Source: Megasphaera stantonii (GTDB lineage: Bacteria; Bacillota; Negativicutes; Veillonellales; Megasphaeraceae). From it: 64,000 bases of DNA. Under the pieces are notes generated by a model that did no database searches, was not told where the DNA came from, and saw only the letters and a program-made list of their open reading frames with translations. The stretch's first letter is position 1; every line of letters starts with the position of its first letter. Where the stretch lies: positions 434,001 through 498,000 of the forward strand of contig NZ_CP029462.1 in assembly GCF_003367905.1 (NCBI RefSeq), written 5' to 3'. Positions 51,485 through 60,608 of this stretch are shown one piece after another. Made by a program: the position numbers and the translations under genes.

Positions 51485-52084
51485 TTATTTCGCTTCTTCG
51501 TGAGGGCGGACGAGAATTTCGTCGACAAGGCCGTAGGCTTTGGCGTCTTCGGCTGTCATGAAGTTATCCCGATCCGTATCCTTCTGAATGACGTCTATGG
51601 GCTGTCCCGTGTGCTTGGACAACAGGCCGTTCAATTCCTTGCGCATGCGCAGAATTTCGCGGGCGTGGATTTCGATTTCTGTAGCCTGTCCCTGAACGCC
51701 GCCTAAGGGCTGATGAATCATGACCTGCGAATGGGGCAGGGCAAACCGCTTGCCCTTCGCGCCGGCAGCCAGCAGGACCGACGCCATGCTCGCCGCCGAG
51801 CCGACGCAGATAGTCGACACGTCAGGCTTAATATACTGCATCGTATCATAAATAGCCATGCCGGCCGTGACTACGCCGCCGGGGCTGTTGATGTACAGGT
51901 GGATATCCTTATCCGGGTTATCGGCTTCCAGGAATAACAGCTGGGCGATAATGATGTTAGCCGTCGTATCGTCAATGGGACCGCCTAAAAATACAATGCG
52001 GTCTTTGAGCAAACGGGAATAAATATCGTAGCTCCGTTCGCCCTGCGCCGTCTGTTCGACGACAATGGGGACATACATACTCAT
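51485..52084 (-). CDS. clpP: ATP-dependent Clp protease proteolytic subunit
   Basis: A 199-residue serine protease. Catalytic Ser99 ([11 protein letters not shown]), His124 ([16 protein letters not shown]) and an Asp in the late helix region (TDRDNFM). Starts [30 protein letters not shown]. Lies 17 bp after tig and 24 bp before clpX. Confidence 0.94.
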   Translation of the reverse strand: MSMYVPIVVEQTAQGERSYDIYSRLLKDRIVFLGGPIDDTTANIIIAQLLFLEADNPDKDIHLYINSPGGVVTAGMAIYDTMQYIKPDVSTICVGSAASMASVLLAAGAKGKRFALPHSQVMIHQPLGGVQGQATEIEIHAREILRMRKELNGLLSKHTGQPIDVIQKDTDRDNFMTAEDAKAYGLVDEILVRPHEEAK

Positions 52085-52101
52085 AAAAACACCTCCGGAA
52101 A

Positions 52102-53460
52102 TTACGCTTCCGGTTTGTCTTCAGCCGTTACCTGTTCTACGGCAGGTTCTTCAGCTTTTGCTTCTTCGTTTGTATCGACAGCATTCTTCAAGATGAAGCT
52201 TGCGGCCTTTTTGCGGCCGACAGACTGGACAAGCATCGGAACGCGATGTTCTTTCATAATAATTTTGTAAACTTCTTTCGGATCGGCGCCGAAGTTCTGA
52301 GCCATCGTGATGATTTCGGCCTGGAGATCGATATCCTTTACTTCGATGTTTTCAGCTTTGGCGATAGCTTCCAATACGAGGTCCATCTTGACGTTTTCTT
52401 TGGCCGGTTCGGCATACTGTTCTTTCAGTTTGTCCATATCCTGGCCCATGTATTTGAGGTAATCGTCAAGGTTCATGCGCTGCGTTTCCAATTTCATGGA
52501 CAGTTCTTCGATCATCTGGTCGATCTTGTCGTCGATCATGACCTGGGGAATGTCTACTTCTGCAGCGTTGACGGCAGTCTTTAATACTTCGGAATTGAAT
52601 TTTTCCAAAGCCTGGAAGGAAGCTCTCGATTCGAGGCGTTTGCGGATGTCGGCCTTCAATTCGTCGACCGTATCGAATTTGCCCGCTTCCTTTGCAAATT
52701 CGTCGTTAATAGCCGGCAGCTCGCTGCGTTTTACGTCGTTGACCTTAACGGCGAAAACGGCTTCCTTGCCAGCCAGGGATTTTTCAAAGTAATCTTCGGG
52801 GAACGTGACGGTTACGTCTTTTTCGTCGCCTGCCTTGCAGCCGATGAGCTGGTCTTCAAAGCCGGGGATGAAGCTGCCCGAGCCGATCTGCAGCGGATAG
52901 GCCTTGCCTTCGCCGCCTTCAAAAGCTACGCCGTCGACGGTGCCCTTGAAATCGATAACGGCAAAGTCGTCTTTTGCGATTTCCGTTCCTTCCGGAGCTA
53001 CGACGAGCTTGGAGTGCTGCTTCTGCAGGTTAGCCAATTCTTTCGCTACGTCTTCGTCGCTTACGGCAACGACGTCTTTAGCGACTTTGATGCCCTTGTA
53101 TTCGCCGAGCTTGACTTCCGGCTTTTTCGTAATCGTAGCTTCGAATACGACGTCCTTGCCCTTTTCATCGCAGATGACGTTGATTTCAGGGTCCGTTACG
53201 GGAACGATGTCTTTTTCTTTCAATGCGTCGCTGTACGCTTTATTGGCAATGGCTTCGAAGATTTCCTGTTTCACAGCGTCTTTGCCCAAGAAGCTTTCCA
53301 GCACCATGCGCGGTGCTTTGCCTCTGCGGAAACCGGGGATATTTACGCGGTTTGCCAAGTTTTTGCAAGCTGCTGCAGCCGCTTTCGAAGCGTCTTTTGC
53401 AGGCACTTCAATGTGCAGGGTTACTTTGTGCTGGTCTACTTCGTTAACTGTTACGTTCAT
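52102..53460 (-). CDS. tig: Trigger factor
   Basis: A 452-residue ribosome-associated chaperone. N-terminal ribosome-binding domain with [13 protein letters not shown] (about 44-56), FKBP-type PPIase domain about 155-245 ([44 protein letters not shown]), and the C-terminal SurA-like helical domain. Acidic C-terminus ([21 protein letters not shown]). Head of the tig-clpP-clpX-lon-ysxC group. Confidence 0.94.
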   Translation of the reverse strand: MNVTVNEVDQHKVTLHIEVPAKDASKAAAAACKNLANRVNIPGFRRGKAPRMVLESFLGKDAVKQEIFEAIANKAYSDALKEKDIVPVTDPEINVICDEKGKDVVFEATITKKPEVKLGEYKGIKVAKDVVAVSDEDVAKELANLQKQHSKLVVAPEGTEIAKDDFAVIDFKGTVDGVAFEGGEGKAYPLQIGSGSFIPGFEDQLIGCKAGDEKDVTVTFPEDYFEKSLAGKEAVFAVKVNDVKRSELPAINDEFAKEAGKFDTVDELKADIRKRLESRASFQALEKFNSEVLKTAVNAAEVDIPQVMIDDKIDQMIEELSMKLETQRMNLDDYLKYMGQDMDKLKEQYAEPAKENVKMDLVLEAIAKAENIEVKDIDLQAEIITMAQNFGADPKEVYKIIMKEHRVPMLVQSVGRKKAASFILKNAVDTNEEAKAEEPAVEQVTAEDKPEA

Positions 53461-53528
53461 TCTAACTATGTCCTCCTCATGGGCCCAAAAGCCCTAATTT
53501 ATCTCTAAATTACCATATTACGCTCTAC

Positions 53529-53557
53529 ATCATACCACAAGTTTACTTTTTTTACAA
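53529..53557 (-). promoter_or_regulatory. Promoter of tig
   Basis: Minus-strand TTGTAA (53552-53557), 17 bp, TATGAT (53529-53534), about 70 bp before the tig start. No CIRCE or other heat-shock dyad is seen. Confidence 0.65.
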
Positions 53558-53560
53558 TAT

Positions 53561-53626
53561 AAAAGTAGGAGACAGGCTGGGCGGGCCTTTGACTTTCAAA
53601 GTTCTGCCTCCCTGCCGTCTCCTACT
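53561..53626 (-). terminator. Terminator after pheT
   Basis: Minus-strand AGTAGGAGACGGCAGG pairs with CCTGTCTCCTACT across a long GC-rich loop, followed by TTTTATA. Confidence 0.7.
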
Positions 53627-53648
53627 GTCCGCTATGCCGCTGTGCGTC

Positions 53649-56075
53649 TTACCGCAGTTCGCAGCCGAGCGTTTCTTTCAATTCTGCAATGATCGCGTCG
53701 ATAGGACCCTGAATATCGCTGTCCGTCAATGTCCCCGTTTCCGAACGGAATACGAGGGAATATGCCAGGCTCTTGAATCCCTTCGGTACCTGTTTGCCCG
53801 TGTACATATCAAAGAGGTGCACCGCTTCGAGGTACGGGCCGCCGTCCTTCTGAATGACGCCGATGATGTCGGCGTTGGACGTGCCGATCGGAGCCAGGAA
53901 GGCCAAATCGCGGCTCGACGCCGGGAACTTGGCGACCTTGTGGTAATCCGGAATCAGGTTGATGAGCGGCAGGATATCAGTCAAATTCATTTCAAAGACG
54001 TATACCGGTCCGGCTACGTCGTAGTTGTCGATGACCTTCGGATGAAGCTCGCCGAACTGGCAAAGCACCTTGCCGTCCTTGACGAATTTCGCCGCCTTGC
54101 CCGGATGGAGGGGCGCGAAATCAGATACTTCCAAGTCGGCCTGAATACCCAGGCTGGAAAGAATCGTTTCCACGATGCCCTTTATGTCGTAGAAATCGTA
54201 CTGTTCCGCTTTGTTCGGCCATTCGCCGGTCTGACGCTTGCCGTACAGGAGGCCTGCAGCGTACATTTCCTGTACGGGCAGCTCCGTAATGGGCAGCGAT
54301 TTCGGCTTATAGACCGGAGCGATTTCATAAATGCCGACCGATTCGTTCTTTACGGCCTGATTGCGTACGAGGACGTCCATGAGGGACGGCAGCAAGGTCG
54401 TGCGCATCCACGGGAATTCTTCCGTAATCGGGTTGAGAATCGGAACGGCTTTGTATACGTCGTCCCCTTCGGGGAAGAGCATTTTTTTCAGCGAGTCGGG
54501 ATGAACGAAGCTGAAGGTAACCGTTTCGTTCAAGCCGCAGCCGTTGAGGACGGCCGAGACTTTTTCGCTTACCTGATGGTGATAGCCTTCTTCCCCTTTG
54601 CTGATGTTGGACCAGGGGCGCGTCGAAGGAATGTTTTCATAACCGAAAATACGGGCGACTTCTTCGGCGATGTCCGGCATTTCCGTGCAGTCGCGGCGAT
54701 AAGACGGAACGACAGCCGTCAGCGTTTCGCCGTCTTTTTCGATAACGAACTGGAGCGTTTCCAGGATATGAATCATCTGTTCCTCCGGAATCTCCGTGCC
54801 GAGGAAGGCGTTGACCTGGGCAGCCGTAAAGGAAATGCGGACTGTCTGCTGCGGCCGAGGATACACATCGACGACGCCCTGGGCTACGTCGCAGGCGCCC
54901 ATCTGCTGCAGGAGCTGGGCACAGCGGTCGAGGGATGCAATGCAGCCTTCGGCGTCGAGGCCCCGTTCAAAACGGGCCGACGCTTCAGAGCGCAGGCCGA
55001 GGGACCGGCCGGTGTGACGGATACTCGACCCTTTGAAGGAAGCGCATTCGAGGATAACCGTCTTCGTATCGGCTGTGACTTCCGAGTCATAGCCGCCCAT
55101 GATGCCGGCGATGCAGCACGGCTTCGCCGGGTCGGCAATGACCAGCATGTTGCCGCTGAGCTTGCGGTCGACGCCGTCAAGGGTCTTCATATCTTCGCCT
55201 TCCTTGGCCCGCCGTGCGATGAGGTGATGGTCGACAACGTGGTCGTAGTCATATGCATGCAGGGGTATGCCCAGCTCGATCATGACGTAGTTCGTCACAT
55301 CGACGACGTTGTTGATCGGACGAACGCCGGACTTGCGCAGGCGCTGCTGCATCCATAAGGGCGATTTGCCGACCTTGACGTTGACCAGCAGACGAGCGGC
55401 ATAGCGGCTGCACAGTTCTTCGTCTTCGATGGAAACCTTGACCTTTCCGCTGATGGATTCTTCGCATTCGTCGACGACGATATCCGGATATTTGGCTTCC
55501 TGATTGCTCAGTACGGCAAATTCACGGCTCAGGCCGACCATGGAGAAGCAATCGGCGCGGTTCGGCGTCAATTCGTATTCGTATACGACGTCCTGCAGGG
55601 CCAGATATTCTACAGCGTCGACGCCTACGGGCGTGTCGTCCGGCAAAATCCAAATGCCGTTCCGTTCTTCCGGCAGGAGCACGCTGTCGTCAAATCCCAG
55701 TTCGTGAGCCGAGCAGAGCATGCCGTTCGATTCTACGCCGCGCAGCTTGGAGCGCTTGATCTTGACGCCGCCGGGAAGATGAGCGCCGTGGACGGCGACG
55801 GGAACGATCTGCCCTTCCCGCACGTTGGGAGCGCCCGTGACGATCTGCAGCGTTTCACTGCCTACGTCGATTTGGCAGACGACTAATTTATCGGCGTCGG
55901 GGTGCTTATCAATTTTCAAAATCTTGCCGGTGACGACCTTTTTGATTTCCGTCCCCCAGTGTTCTACCTGTTCGACAGGAATCCCCGAAATGGTGAGCGT
56001 ATCGGCAAAGGCCTGAGGGTCCTGCGTCATATCTACATGTACATAATCCTGCATCCATAACAAAGAGCTTTTCAT
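53649..56075 (-). CDS. pheT: Phenylalanyl-tRNA synthetase beta subunit
   Basis: An 808-residue chain. EMAP/OB-fold tRNA-binding domain about 40-150 (VTGKILKIDKHPDADKLVVCQIDVGSETLQIVTGAPNV), B3/B4 editing domain, B5 DNA-binding-like domain (RISFTAAQVNAFLGTEIPEEQMIHILETLQF), catalytic-like core (EVARIFGYENIPS; NPITEEFPWMRTTLLPSLM) and the C-terminal FDX-ACB anticodon-binding domain (KFPASSRDLAFLAP). Follows pheS by 14 bp. Confidence 0.94.
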   Translation of the reverse strand: MKSSLLWMQDYVHVDMTQDPQAFADTLTISGIPVEQVEHWGTEIKKVVTGKILKIDKHPDADKLVVCQIDVGSETLQIVTGAPNVREGQIVPVAVHGAHLPGGVKIKRSKLRGVESNGMLCSAHELGFDDSVLLPEERNGIWILPDDTPVGVDAVEYLALQDVVYEYELTPNRADCFSMVGLSREFAVLSNQEAKYPDIVVDECEESISGKVKVSIEDEELCSRYAARLLVNVKVGKSPLWMQQRLRKSGVRPINNVVDVTNYVMIELGIPLHAYDYDHVVDHHLIARRAKEGEDMKTLDGVDRKLSGNMLVIADPAKPCCIAGIMGGYDSEVTADTKTVILECASFKGSSIRHTGRSLGLRSEASARFERGLDAEGCIASLDRCAQLLQQMGACDVAQGVVDVYPRPQQTVRISFTAAQVNAFLGTEIPEEQMIHILETLQFVIEKDGETLTAVVPSYRRDCTEMPDIAEEVARIFGYENIPSTRPWSNISKGEEGYHHQVSEKVSAVLNGCGLNETVTFSFVHPDSLKKMLFPEGDDVYKAVPILNPITEEFPWMRTTLLPSLMDVLVRNQAVKNESVGIYEIAPVYKPKSLPITELPVQEMYAAGLLYGKRQTGEWPNKAEQYDFYDIKGIVETILSSLGIQADLEVSDFAPLHPGKAAKFVKDGKVLCQFGELHPKVIDNYDVAGPVYVFEMNLTDILPLINLIPDYHKVAKFPASSRDLAFLAPIGTSNADIIGVIQKDGGPYLEAVHLFDMYTGKQVPKGFKSLAYSLVFRSETGTLTDSDIQGPIDAIIAELKETLGCELR

Positions 56076-56089
56076 CGTTTTCGTACCTC

Positions 56090-57121
56090 CTAGAACTGGT
56101 TCAAGAACCGCATGTCGTTTTCATAGAACAGGCGCAAGTCGTCGATTCCGTATTTCAGCATGGCAATGCGTTCGACGCCCATGCCGAAGGCGAAGGCGCT
56201 GACCTGATTGGGGTCATAGCCGTTCATGCGGAGCACTTCAAAGTTGGTCATGCCGCAGCCGAGGATTTCCAGCCAGCCCGTGTGCGAGCAGACGCGGCAG
56301 CCCTTGCCGCCGCACATGACGCAGGAAATGTCGACTTCGGCGCTCGGTTCCGTAAAGGGGAAATAGCTGGCGCGGAAGCGGACCTTTGTCTGCGGGCCAA
56401 AGATGTCGCGCAGGAAGTCTTCCAGCATGCCCTTCAAGTCGGAGAAACGGATGCCCTTGTCGACGATCATGCCTTCCATCTGATGGAATACAGGCGAATG
56501 GGTTGCGTCGTAGTCGCAGCGGTATACCTTGCCCGGCGCGATGATTTTAAACGGTTCGTTTGGTTTATGAGCCTGCAGCGTCCGCGCTTCCAGCGGCGAC
56601 GTATGAGTCCGGAGCAGGATGTTCTGCGTTACGTACATAGAATCCTGCATATCCCGGGCCGGATGGTCTTCCGGCAGGTTCAGGCTTTGGAAATTGTAAT
56701 AATCCGATTCGATGTCCGGGCCTTCTACGATGGAAAAGCCCATGTTCAGGAAGGACTGTTCCATGAGACGGCGCGTCAAATGAAGGGGATGCTCGTGACC
56801 CATGACAGGCTTTCTGCCCGGCAGGGTAATATCTATTTTTTCCGACTGGATTTTCATTTCCAGGGATTTTTCCTTGAGTTCTTCCATACGAGCCTTCAAA
56901 TGGTCTTCAATGATGCCCCGGGCCGTATTGACAAGCTGGCCGACCTGAGGCCGTTCTTCCTTGGAAAGATTTTTTAAATCCTTCATAATAGACGTCAGCT
57001 CGCCTTTTTTGCCCAAGTATTTGACGCGTATGTTCTGCACGTCCTGCAGAGCTTCGCTCTTGGCTATTTGTTCGTCTACTGCCGCTTTGATAGCTTCAAT
57101 CTTATCGCTGATCATCGTCAT
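56090..57121 (-). CDS. pheS: Phenylalanyl-tRNA synthetase alpha subunit
   Basis: A 343-residue class II catalytic chain. N-terminal coiled coil, then [34 protein letters not shown] (motif 1), [37 protein letters not shown] (motif 2) and [20 protein letters not shown] (motif 3). GGAGG precedes the first ATG. Regulated by a T-box directly upstream. Confidence 0.95.
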   Translation of the reverse strand: MTMISDKIEAIKAAVDEQIAKSEALQDVQNIRVKYLGKKGELTSIMKDLKNLSKEERPQVGQLVNTARGIIEDHLKARMEELKEKSLEMKIQSEKIDITLPGRKPVMGHEHPLHLTRRLMEQSFLNMGFSIVEGPDIESDYYNFQSLNLPEDHPARDMQDSMYVTQNILLRTHTSPLEARTLQAHKPNEPFKIIAPGKVYRCDYDATHSPVFHQMEGMIVDKGIRFSDLKGMLEDFLRDIFGPQTKVRFRASYFPFTEPSAEVDISCVMCGGKGCRVCSHTGWLEILGCGMTNFEVLRMNGYDPNQVSAFAFGMGVERIAMLKYGIDDLRLFYENDMRFLNQF

Positions 57122-57149
57122 TGATATATTCCTCCTCTAATACAAATAA

Positions 57150-57385
57150 AAAAACTTCCGCCCCATGCAGGGGCGAAAGTTTTAATTCCGCGGTACCACC
57201 CTAATTGTGTCTCTCGCATTCTGTAACGGGAATACCCGTCCTGCCTACTCTGTTCAGCAGGAAGCTCGAAAGTGAACGTCCTGAATCCTCCGGGTGAAAG
57301 CTCTCAATCGACGGCTCTCACTTCCTGTAACCGGCTGCAAATCCAGTCTCTCTTTCTCATCGCCATAATACCCTATGCGGGGCTG
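57150..57385 (-). promoter_or_regulatory. T-box riboswitch of pheST
   Basis: On the minus strand the leader contains the T-box sequence AGGGTGGTACCGCGG (57188-57202 complement), followed by a terminator hairpin (AAAACTTTCGCCCC/GGGGCGGAAGTTTT, 57151-57183) and a T run. The 5' part folds as a Stem I-type domain. Several UUC triplets (for Phe) occur in the specifier region; I did not fix which one pairs. Binding of uncharged tRNA-Phe would form the antiterminator. Confidence 0.85.
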
Positions 57386-57401
57386 TAACGTATATATTGT
57401 A

Positions 57402-58541
57402 TCAATATAACGTCTTATTTGCAATAACCAAACGCTGAATTTGGTTCGTGCCTTCGTAAATCTGCATGATCTTAGCGTCGCGCATGTATTTTTCGACAGG
57501 ATATTCCTTGATATATCCGTAGCCGCCCATAACCTGTACGGCGTCGGTCGTAACGCGCATTGCCACGTCGGAAGCGTTGCATTTGGCAATGGCCGCTTCG
57601 CGGCTGAATTCCATACCCTGATCCTTCATCCAGCAGGCGCGGTGTACCAGCAGGCGGGCGCCTTCGATCTGCATGGCCATGTCGGCAATCATGCTCTGTA
57701 CCATCTGGAACGAAGCGATGGGCTTGTCAAACTGCACGCGGACCTTAGCGTATTCGCAGCAGGCGCGGAAGGCAGCTTCAGCAATGCCGACGGAAACGGC
57801 GCCGACGAAGGGACGAGCCGCATCGAGGGTGTTCATGGCAATGCGGAAGCCCTGGCCTTCGCGGCCGAGACGGTCTTCCACGGGGACGAAGCAGTCCTGG
57901 AAAATGAGTTCCGTCGTATTGGAAGCGCGGATACCCATCTTATTTTCTTCCTTGCCGATCGTAAAGCCCGGCGTACCCTTGCGGACGATGAATGCCGTCA
58001 GGCCGCGGACGCCGCCAGTCTTGCGCGTATTGGCGAATACGACGAAGACTTCGGCCAAGGCGCCGTTCGTAATAAAGCATTTCGTGCCGTTCAGGATATA
58101 GCCCTTGCCGTCTTCAGTCTTGACGGCGCGGGTCGATACGGAACCGGCGTCGGAGCCCGTGCCCGGTTCGGTCAAGGCGAAGGCTGCCAAATTATCCTGG
58201 TTGATGATATCAAAATACCGTTTTTTCTGGTCGTCGTTGCCAGCGATGATAACCGGGTAGGAAGCCAACGCGTTGGCGGCGACCGTCGTAGCTACGCCGG
58301 CGCAGCCCTTGCCCAGCTCTTCATAAATACCGGCAATCGTAACGGCATCTAAGCCGGCGCCGCCGAATTCTTCCGGAATTGCTACGCCCAACAGACCCTG
58401 GGCGGCCAATTTTTCCAACAGGCCTTCGTGCAGTTTCCCCGTTTCATCCATTTCGGAAGCGTAGGGAACGATTTCCTTTTCTACTAAATCGCGGACGACT
58501 CTGATAAGTTCCTTTTGTTCGTCGTTATAAGCAAAATCCAT
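57402..58541 (-). CDS. Acyl-CoA dehydrogenase
   Basis: A 379-residue short-chain-type acyl-CoA dehydrogenase. FAD/substrate segments AFALTEPGTGSDAGSVSTRAV and FITNGALAEVFVVFAN, substrate loop KMGIRASNTTELIF, catalytic Glu in MRDAKIMQIYEGTNQIQ. Homologous to butyryl-CoA dehydrogenase of Megasphaera, though not identical to it from memory. Electron-transferring flavoprotein genes are not adjacent. Third gene of the operon with two hotdog proteins. The ATG at 58541 is preferred because a TTG at 58553 would sit against the ribosome site. Confidence 0.87.
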   Translation of the reverse strand: MDFAYNDEQKELIRVVRDLVEKEIVPYASEMDETGKLHEGLLEKLAAQGLLGVAIPEEFGGAGLDAVTIAGIYEELGKGCAGVATTVAANALASYPVIIAGNDDQKKRYFDIINQDNLAAFALTEPGTGSDAGSVSTRAVKTEDGKGYILNGTKCFITNGALAEVFVVFANTRKTGGVRGLTAFIVRKGTPGFTIGKEENKMGIRASNTTELIFQDCFVPVEDRLGREGQGFRIAMNTLDAARPFVGAVSVGIAEAAFRACCEYAKVRVQFDKPIASFQMVQSMIADMAMQIEGARLLVHRACWMKDQGMEFSREAAIAKCNASDVAMRVTTDAVQVMGGYGYIKEYPVEKYMRDAKIMQIYEGTNQIQRLVIANKTLY

Positions 58542-58575
58542 TGTACTGACCAACCTTCCTTATTTTTTACGTTAG

Positions 58576-59025
58576 TTAAAGCATGCCAATGATATAAAAA
58601 GAAGACCGTCCCTTGACGACGACTGCACCCTGTTCGTTAAAACATTCGCATTCGACGACGATCGTCTTGCCGCCGTGATGAACGACCTGGCCGACGCCGT
58701 TCAGGCTTTCGCCGGAATTGACGCGGCGGATATAATTCATATTAATCTCCAGCGTCGTAACCTTGTAGCCCAGCGTACGGCTCGCCATACCCATCAGGGT
58801 ATCGCAGAACGCAGCCAAAACGCCGCCCGAGGCGATGCCCCGGTAATTGCATAGATTCGGCGTAATTTCAAATTTAAGACGCACCCAACCTTCGGCGAAA
58901 TCTTCGATCTTGCAGGGAAGATTTTTAAAATAGTGCTTCGGGTCCCGCATATCTGAATAAATGCGGCTAAGCCGTCTCTGCAGCTCTGCGTTCACATCTA
59001 CATCTATGGGTTTATCAGCGGTCAT
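58576..59025 (-). CDS. PaaI-type hotdog thioesterase
   Basis: A 149-residue hotdog protein (NLCNYRGIASGGVLAAFCDTLMGMASRTLGYKVTTLEINMNYIRRVNSGESLNGVGQVVHHGGKTIVVECECFNEQG), with the GG-x-x-x-AFCDTLMGMA helix and the VVHHGGKTIVVECE strand of PaaI thioesterases. ATG at 59025 is used because GGAG lies close upstream. Overlaps the preceding hotdog gene by 11 bp, so the pair is translated in coupled fashion. Confidence 0.85.
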   Translation of the reverse strand: MTADKPIDVDVNAELQRRLSRIYSDMRDPKHYFKNLPCKIEDFAEGWVRLKFEITPNLCNYRGIASGGVLAAFCDTLMGMASRTLGYKVTTLEINMNYIRRVNSGESLNGVGQVVHHGGKTIVVECECFNEQGAVVVKGRSSFYIIGML

Positions 59026-59461
59026 GTCCCTCTCCACCTCCAAACGCATAGGGTCCGGTTACAAAAAACGTGCCCTTTCCATGAGCTAAATACCGGTCGT
59101 TGTTGTCATACAGGTCGCACAAGGCAACCATCGTCGTATGGCCGTTGTGAATGACCCGCGTTTCAGCGCGGATGACCGTATTGGAAAAAGCAGGACGAAG
59201 AAAATTCATGGACAAATCCAACGTGAGCACGGCTTTTCCATACACGGCGCAGGCCGTTTCCATCGCGGAAGCCGACATGGAATACAGGACGCCGCCGTAC
59301 AAGGTGCCGTTGGGATTATCCCATTTCGTCCCTTTGTTTTGAAACTCTAACACCGTCAGTTGTTTATCTGCTGCAATGACGTGGAAATCCATAAACTGAT
59401 CGAAAGGATTTCTCTGCAATTCGTCATCCAAGGCCTGTACATCAGCCTCCATCGACGCCAT
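59015..59461 (-). CDS. PaaI-type hotdog thioesterase
   Basis: A 148-residue hotdog protein paralogous to the next gene (NPNGTLYGGVLYSMSASAMETACAVYGKAVLTLDLSMNFLRPAFSNTVIRAETRVIHNGHTTMVALCDLYDNNDRYLAHGKGTFFVTG). AAAGGAG supports the start. The family hydrolyses aryl- or short-acyl-CoA. With the neighbouring dehydrogenase it probably acts in acyl-CoA turnover. Confidence 0.85.
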   Translation of the reverse strand: MASMEADVQALDDELQRNPFDQFMDFHVIAADKQLTVLEFQNKGTKWDNPNGTLYGGVLYSMSASAMETACAVYGKAVLTLDLSMNFLRPAFSNTVIRAETRVIHNGHTTMVALCDLYDNNDRYLAHGKGTFFVTGPYAFGGGEGHDR

Positions 59462-59503
59462 CCGCTCCTTTACTTCGTTGGATAAATATATAAATACCTT
59501 TAT

Positions 59504-59532
59504 ATTTTACTATATCGGCGCAAATACGTCAA
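59504..59532 (-). promoter_or_regulatory. Promoter of the hotdog/acyl-CoA dehydrogenase operon
   Basis: Minus-strand TTGACG (59527-59532), 17 bp, TAAAAT (59504-59509). Confidence 0.6.
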
Positions 59533-59561
59533 ACAAAATGGCGCAACTTCCTTGGGATGAC

Positions 59562-59590
59562 AAAAAAAGCTGTGCGCAATGCACAGCTTT
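59562..59590 (-). terminator. Terminator of the structured RNA
   Basis: AAAGCTGTGC (59567-59576 complement) pairs with GCACAGCTTT (59581-59590), followed by TTTTT on the minus strand. Confidence 0.8.
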
Positions 59591-59793
59591 GCAACATGCC
59601 TGACCTGGTCTTTACCCCCACACTCGCCTGCTGGAAGGTTCGCTCATAGATGTGTATCCCCCACTACTACTTCTCTCGCCGTTTCGCGGCAGGTCTTACT
59701 TCTAGGCCGCACTATGATCAGAGCTGCTTTGAGCTCCTTACGTGGATCGCTTCGCCTGCGACTGGCATCGACTTTCAACCACAGCGCATGTTA
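59562..59793 (-). ncRNA. Structured noncoding RNA, 6S-RNA-like (candidate)
   Basis: A transcription unit of about 230 nt without an ORF. It has a near-perfect promoter (TTGACA-18-TATAAT) and a terminator. The 5' end (AACATGC...CTG..TGGT) pairs with the 3' end (ACCA..CAG..GCATGTT) as a closing stem, and AAGGAGCTC pairs with GAGCGAACCTT further in, leaving a large internal loop. A rod with central bubble is the layout of 6S RNA (SsrS), which mimics an open promoter to bind RNA polymerase. The identity is an inference from fold and context; SRP, RNase P and tmRNA signatures are absent. Confidence 0.6.
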
Positions 59794-59799
59794 TTTCAT

Positions 59800-59829
59800 A
59801 TTATACGGAACGGAGCCGTTCCTTGTCAA
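59800..59829 (-). promoter_or_regulatory. Consensus promoter of the structured RNA
   Basis: Minus-strand TTGACA (59824-59829), 18 bp, TATAAT (59800-59805). Both hexamers are perfect. Confidence 0.82.
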
Positions 59830-59861
59830 TGGATACACCAAGATGCGGCCCTGCGGCGCGT

Positions 59862-59898
59862 ACTAAAAAGCGCCGCGTCAGTCCGACGCAGCGCTTTT
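59862..59898 (-). terminator. Terminator after the outer-membrane protein gene
   Basis: Minus-strand AAAAGCGCTGCGTC pairs with TGACGCGGCGCTTTTT, a strong GC-rich stem with T run. Confidence 0.85.
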
Positions 59899-59914
59899 GT
59901 TGATGAAATGAAAT

Positions 59915-60496
59915 TTAGAATTTGTAGCCCATACCGACCTGCCAGCCTTCTACGTCATCATCGTAGTTATCCACGTCTACGCTGGCGCTGCGGTATTTTA
60001 CATGAGCGTCCCAGCTCGACGTAATATCGTAGCCGACGCCGATTTCATAAGAATTAACGTCATCGCCGACGCCGACAGAAGCAAAGCCCTGCAGGCGGTC
60101 TGTAAGAGGCAGCTGGCCGCGGAGACCGAACTGATAACCATACGAATTCTTACCCGAATGCCACGTATCCGTGTCGACATAGGAGCCGCCGCCATAAATG
60201 GATAAATATGGCGCCAGGCGATAGTTGCCAACTACATAATGTTCGTTGATCTTATTTCCGTTATCGCCTTTCGTATAGTTATTAATATATTGAATATCCC
60301 ATTTATCATTAAGGACATAGGTCAAATCGCCGCCGACAAAACGGCTTTCCGCACTGCGGTCGCCTTCTTCCTGATCAAACCCGAAGTTGACATTTGCTTT
60401 AAAATCACCAGCCTGAGGATTTCGTATAGGTGCAGCAAAAGAAACGGCACTAACCGAAACGAGGGCCGCTAATACGCTGGCCAACACTATCTTTTT
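59915..60496 (-). CDS. Outer-membrane beta-barrel protein
   Basis: A 193-residue protein starting at GTG 60496, preceded by GGAGG. Signal peptide MKKIVLASVLAALVSVSAVSFAAP. The mature protein is a series of alternating amphipathic strands (FKANVNFGFDQ; RFVGGDLTYVLNDKWDIQYINNYT; HYVVGNYRLAPYLSIYGGGSYVD; QFGLRGQLPLTDRLQGFASVGVGDD; YEIGVGYDITSSWDAHVKYRSAS) ending in a terminal Phe (GWQVGMGYKF), the BAM recognition feature. About eight to ten strands. It fits a Negativicutes outer-membrane protein. Confidence 0.83.
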   Translation of the reverse strand, partial: KKIVLASVLAALVSVSAVSFAAPIRNPQAGDFKANVNFGFDQEEGDRSAESRFVGGDLTYVLNDKWDIQYINNYTKGDNGNKINEHYVVGNYRLAPYLSIYGGGSYVDTDTWHSGKNSYGYQFGLRGQLPLTDRLQGFASVGVGDDVNSYEIGVGYDITSSWDAHVKYRSASVDVDNYDDDVEGWQVGMGYKF

Positions 60497-60608
60497 CACG
60501 GGAAACACCTCCATCGTGTAATCATGCACTACTTATTTCATCATATGTCATATTACTTACATTATACTCTATTTGCCGCGAAAAGGCAAAAATAAGAAAG
60601 AGAAATTC

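Larger units (their letters stand above)
59462..59914. other. Intergenic region carrying a promoter, an RNA gene and two terminators
   Basis: No protein gene is supported. From left to right: promoter of the hotdog operon, a terminator, a structured RNA on the minus strand with its own promoter, and the terminator of the outer-membrane protein gene. Annotated separately below. Confidence 0.7.

Noticed and set aside
53589-55358. 589-codon plus-strand frame opposite pheT
   Set aside because: Purely antisense to a conserved essential gene; composition is Arg/Phe/Val-rich and it lacks a ribosome site or domains.
59579-60024. Plus-strand open frames across the structured RNA
   Set aside because: They lie antisense to the RNA unit and the outer-membrane protein gene, and have no ribosome sites.
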